DNA of 64,000 nt. Source: an uncultured Ruminococcus sp. (lineage in GTDB: Bacteria; Bacillota; Clostridia; Oscillospirales; Acutalibacteraceae). The position numbers were made by a program, and so were the translations under genes. The stretch's first letter is position 1. The number at the start of each line of letters is the position of its first letter. The notes under the pieces were generated by a model. The model was not told the origin of the DNA. It was given only the letters and a program-made list of their open reading frames with translations, and did not search any database. The stretch is from NCBI GenBank assembly GCA_902785425.1, contig CACZYP010000010.1, positions 1-64,000 of the forward strand, written 5' to 3'. This document shows, one piece after another, positions 62,801 to 64,000 of this stretch.

Positions 62801-64000
62801 GTAATCATCGGGCGTTTTGCCGTTGTCGATGTTCTGATACCATGCCTGCGTACCGTCTGTGACTTTGTTGTTGAGCAGATATCCCACTTCGCCCGACTTG
62901 AATGAATCGCTGTTTTTAGCCGTTACCTGATGATCGTCGGAGTAATTGATCGGCTGCGAACAAAGTGAATCGAGGTAGTAGCAATTGCTGACCACATCGG
63001 GATCGGTCTTGTTCAGACCGCCGTACTGCGTTGCGGGAACAGCGATCGGGTCACAGAACACCCATTTGCCCGAAGTGGAAGCAACCTGACTGTCAGTTAT
63101 GTTGTATGTCACATTGTAGGTCGATACGAGCGAGCCGAAGCTGTGGCAATTGTTTATCTTGTTTCTGCCCTCGCTGTGACCCGTAATACCGCCGAGCCAG
63201 CGCTGACCTTTTTTCTCGGAATTATAAAAATATGTCTCGACTGTACCGATATTAGCGCAGTCATTGATAGTTGTACTGCTTGCCTTGCCGACGATACCGC
63301 CTGCGTCTTCCTCATTCTCGCTGTAAACGTGGCCGTAGTTTACGCAGCGCTCGATCGTAGTGTTTGAAGAACTTCCGACAATTCCGCCGATCGCCCAGCC
63401 AAGTCTTGCGCTGACATCAACATAAGAAACAACATCGCTTATCACGGAATTTGCCGCATAGTCAACAACACCGCCGAGGTACACGTTATTTGACGTATGT
63501 GTATACACAGTTCCCTTAACTGTAAGGTCCTTTATCTCTGCCGATGCAACATTCTCAAACAAGCCTGCCTGATAAAGATCATCTGAATACGCATCGACCG
63601 AAAGTCCCGAAACGGTGTGGCCGCCGCCGTCGAATTTTCCGCAGTAGTCGGGATAATAGTCTTTCAGAGTACCGTCAACATCACCTGCGGCGATGGAATA
63701 CCATGTCCTGTTTTCAAGATCAATATCGGCGGTGAGGCGCACATTCAAAGCAGTCTCTGCGTCGCCGAACTCGGCATGTCTGTGATCGTTATTCGTGACA
63801 GCTGCTATCCAGAAAAGCTTTCCTGCATTATCGACTTCATAGCAGCCGTCTGAATTGAGCGTCGGAGTTTCGTATCTTCCGCAGTTTACGCAGAAGCCGT
63901 TTTTATAGTTATGGAATTCAGGCACGTAAACAACTACATTCTGCTCGGGCATAGTAAACGTTATTTTCTTCGTTTTCTGATCCGATACAAAGCCTACGCT
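59816..64000 (-). CDS. GLUG-repeat surface protein (5' end outside the window)
   Basis: At least 1,394 residues; the frame stays open to the window edge (16 further codons, including KKITFTMPEQN), so the start is missing. It has a Cys pair block, NGFCVNCGRYETP, and a second, NGICSCGQYEP, each opening a run of GLUG-type beta-solenoid repeats (GGIVGSSSNTTIERC, CANIGTVETYF). A low-complexity linker of about 90 residues made of Ser/Thr/Asp (DTETDTS units) comes near 820-910. A third GLUG run follows. The C-terminus is SPNTSTTGG, a hydrophobic helix and QLKKQKIRK, like a non-standard sorting signal. GLUG repeats are found on adhesins and protease-like surface proteins. Probably an adhesive stalk. 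Confidence 0.83.
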   Translation of the reverse strand, partial: SVGFVSDQKTKKITFTMPEQNVVVYVPEFHNYKNGFCVNCGRYETPTLNSDGCYEVDNAGKLFWIAAVTNNDHRHAEFGDAETALNVRLTADIDLENRTWYSIAAGDVDGTLKDYYPDYCGKFDGGGHTVSGLSVDAYSDDLYQAGLFENVASAEIKDLTVKGTVYTHTSNNVYLGGVVDYAANSVISDVVSYVDVSARLGWAIGGIVGSSSNTTIERCVNYGHVYSENEEDAGGIVGKASSTTINDCANIGTVETYFYNSEKKGQRWLGGITGHSEGRNKINNCHSFGSLVSTYNVTYNITDSQVASTSGKWVFCDPIAVPATQYGGLNKTDPDVVSNCYYLDSLCSQPINYSDDHQVTAKNSDSFKSGEVGYLLNNKVTDGTQAWYQNIDNGKTPDDYPLPDKSRGTIYYVEDQQVYSNSPSAYAHDHAYVNGICSCGQYEPAVLNSEGSYEIANAGNFLWYAALVNDEHEHAEFTGRDTGANGVLVSDIDLENRQFINIGRFTSGAVATSEDRYIGDFDGQGHTIENFYADGSYNHWGIFGISYGEIKDLTVKGKIDVTADDVDKDTMLGIVSYAAAGSKLHDITSYIDINDNGRRVSCAGGIIAFAMSGLDLRRCVYFGNIESTGEAMKSAGGIIGDDGANSTIKDCANIGNVTASCGKVSGIAPVIEMGKNTVSDCYNYGSLSSAADGTAPIALSMSAQTTIDNCYYLNNTASGASGASESSVSAEQFASGEIGYLLNHSVTDGTQAWYQNIDNGETPDDYPLPDSTRGTIYYIESENRYSNFPESIDSDNDTETDTSADSESDTAADTETDTSTDTQTDSSSDTETDSQSDTQTDTAVDTDPDTDITSDTETDTATDPETDTSNDTDTDQTTDSDIDLVETDADIQTYEDLVAFSAHVANDYNHYGKCTANLRNNIIAPNDSVWQQAIGSADKPFEGTFNGNGYAIIGLNVNSGDYGGLFGVIGSSGTVRDLHVIDCDFISDSNAKYAGGVAAVNKGTLDHCTSGCNLNPNKKIKLPNRDEPVSVRGFNSLIRGSEAGGITAVNDGTITGCRSGAVVSGTRCAGIACVNNGTIYGCANNGSSGENSVSIKYAGGLVCENNGTIASSYNSGSVIGMSYSTVKGSVAAVNNTSDVTNVFYSRINSVDAIGEGKATGKGCEAVENSDMMQAPFVSKLNNVTDDTIEWAQTVIGSLSLNQGYPTIKSRFLEERTIEALGGITVKGAMHSSLNTEYTQIAAADPEYTVFESVYGKGSVRSAYAVSTTDENGNYVPGEFWSSGVTMTVPVAGNDDVILALDETGAPVKIDNVVIKDGKAAFNAPEAVTFAVVSKSGADNDKSKDSTSGYVKSPNTSTTGGIDLTQLLMLTAVLSLALLLNIISFSQLKKQKIRK

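Overview
The window looks like chromosome from a gut-type anaerobic clostridium of the Ruminococcaceae/Oscillospirales kind. This is inferred from Gram-positive ribosome-binding sites and promoters, an anaerobic ThiH-based thiamine pathway, sortase-anchored surface proteins with InlB-type and GLUG repeats, a partner-switching phosphatase and an AgrC/AgrA-like two-component system. No rRNA, tRNA, CRISPR array, phage or transposase gene was seen. Two families of non-coding repeats are scattered between the genes and often touch stop codons.

Layout: 1-3.3 kb, the end of a nonribosomal peptide synthetase (adenylation, carrier, reductase). 3.3-5.6 kb, a STAS protein and a SpoIIE-type phosphatase fused to an anti-sigma-kinase-like ATPase. 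5.6-8.1 kb, a metallo-beta-lactamase-fold hydrolase and an LRR/coiled-coil/zinc-ribbon protein. 8.2-15.6 kb (minus strand), a pilus locus resembling the streptococcal FCT region: a SipA-like signal peptidase homologue with both catalytic residues replaced, a class B sortase, a large InlB-repeat protein with a sorting signal, and an FctA-type pilin. 15.7-22.9 kb, a TPP-riboswitch-controlled thiamine operon thiS-thiF-thiG-thiH-tenI-thiE-thiD-thiC. 23.0-24.6 kb, a nitrilase-family enzyme with a McrA-like head domain, lying between two half repeats. 24.7-27.3 kb, a Na+-amino-acid symporter with AzlC and AzlD.

27.7-37.9 kb (minus strand) is an eight-gene operon that I judge the most interesting part of the window: a CDP-archaeol-synthase-like CTP transferase, a PEP-synthase-like phosphotransferase, phosphatidylserine synthase, phosphatidylserine decarboxylase, a UbiA prenyltransferase, a second PEP-synthase-like phosphotransferase, a YghO/bacterial-ceramide-synthase-like GNAT and an acyl-activating AMP ligase. 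Together they suggest an unusual ethanolamine lipid whose lipid part is built by prenyl and acyl transfer and phosphorylated by PEP-synthase-like enzymes.

38.1-40.6 kb, two cysteine genes behind a strong promoter and a leader peptide with tandem cysteine codons. 40.8-44.2 kb, a tocopherol-cyclase-like protein, a HEPN two-gene module with an operator-like palindrome, and two GNATs. 44.5-52.5 kb, a 2,589-residue secreted InlB-repeat protein preceded by a tiny peptide gene. 52.8-55.7 kb, a TipA-like MerR regulator, a flavodoxin-fold oxidoreductase and a Na+/H+ antiporter. 55.8-64 kb, a LytTR/GHKL two-component system facing a cluster of secreted proteins that ends in a GLUG-repeat surface protein cut by the window edge.
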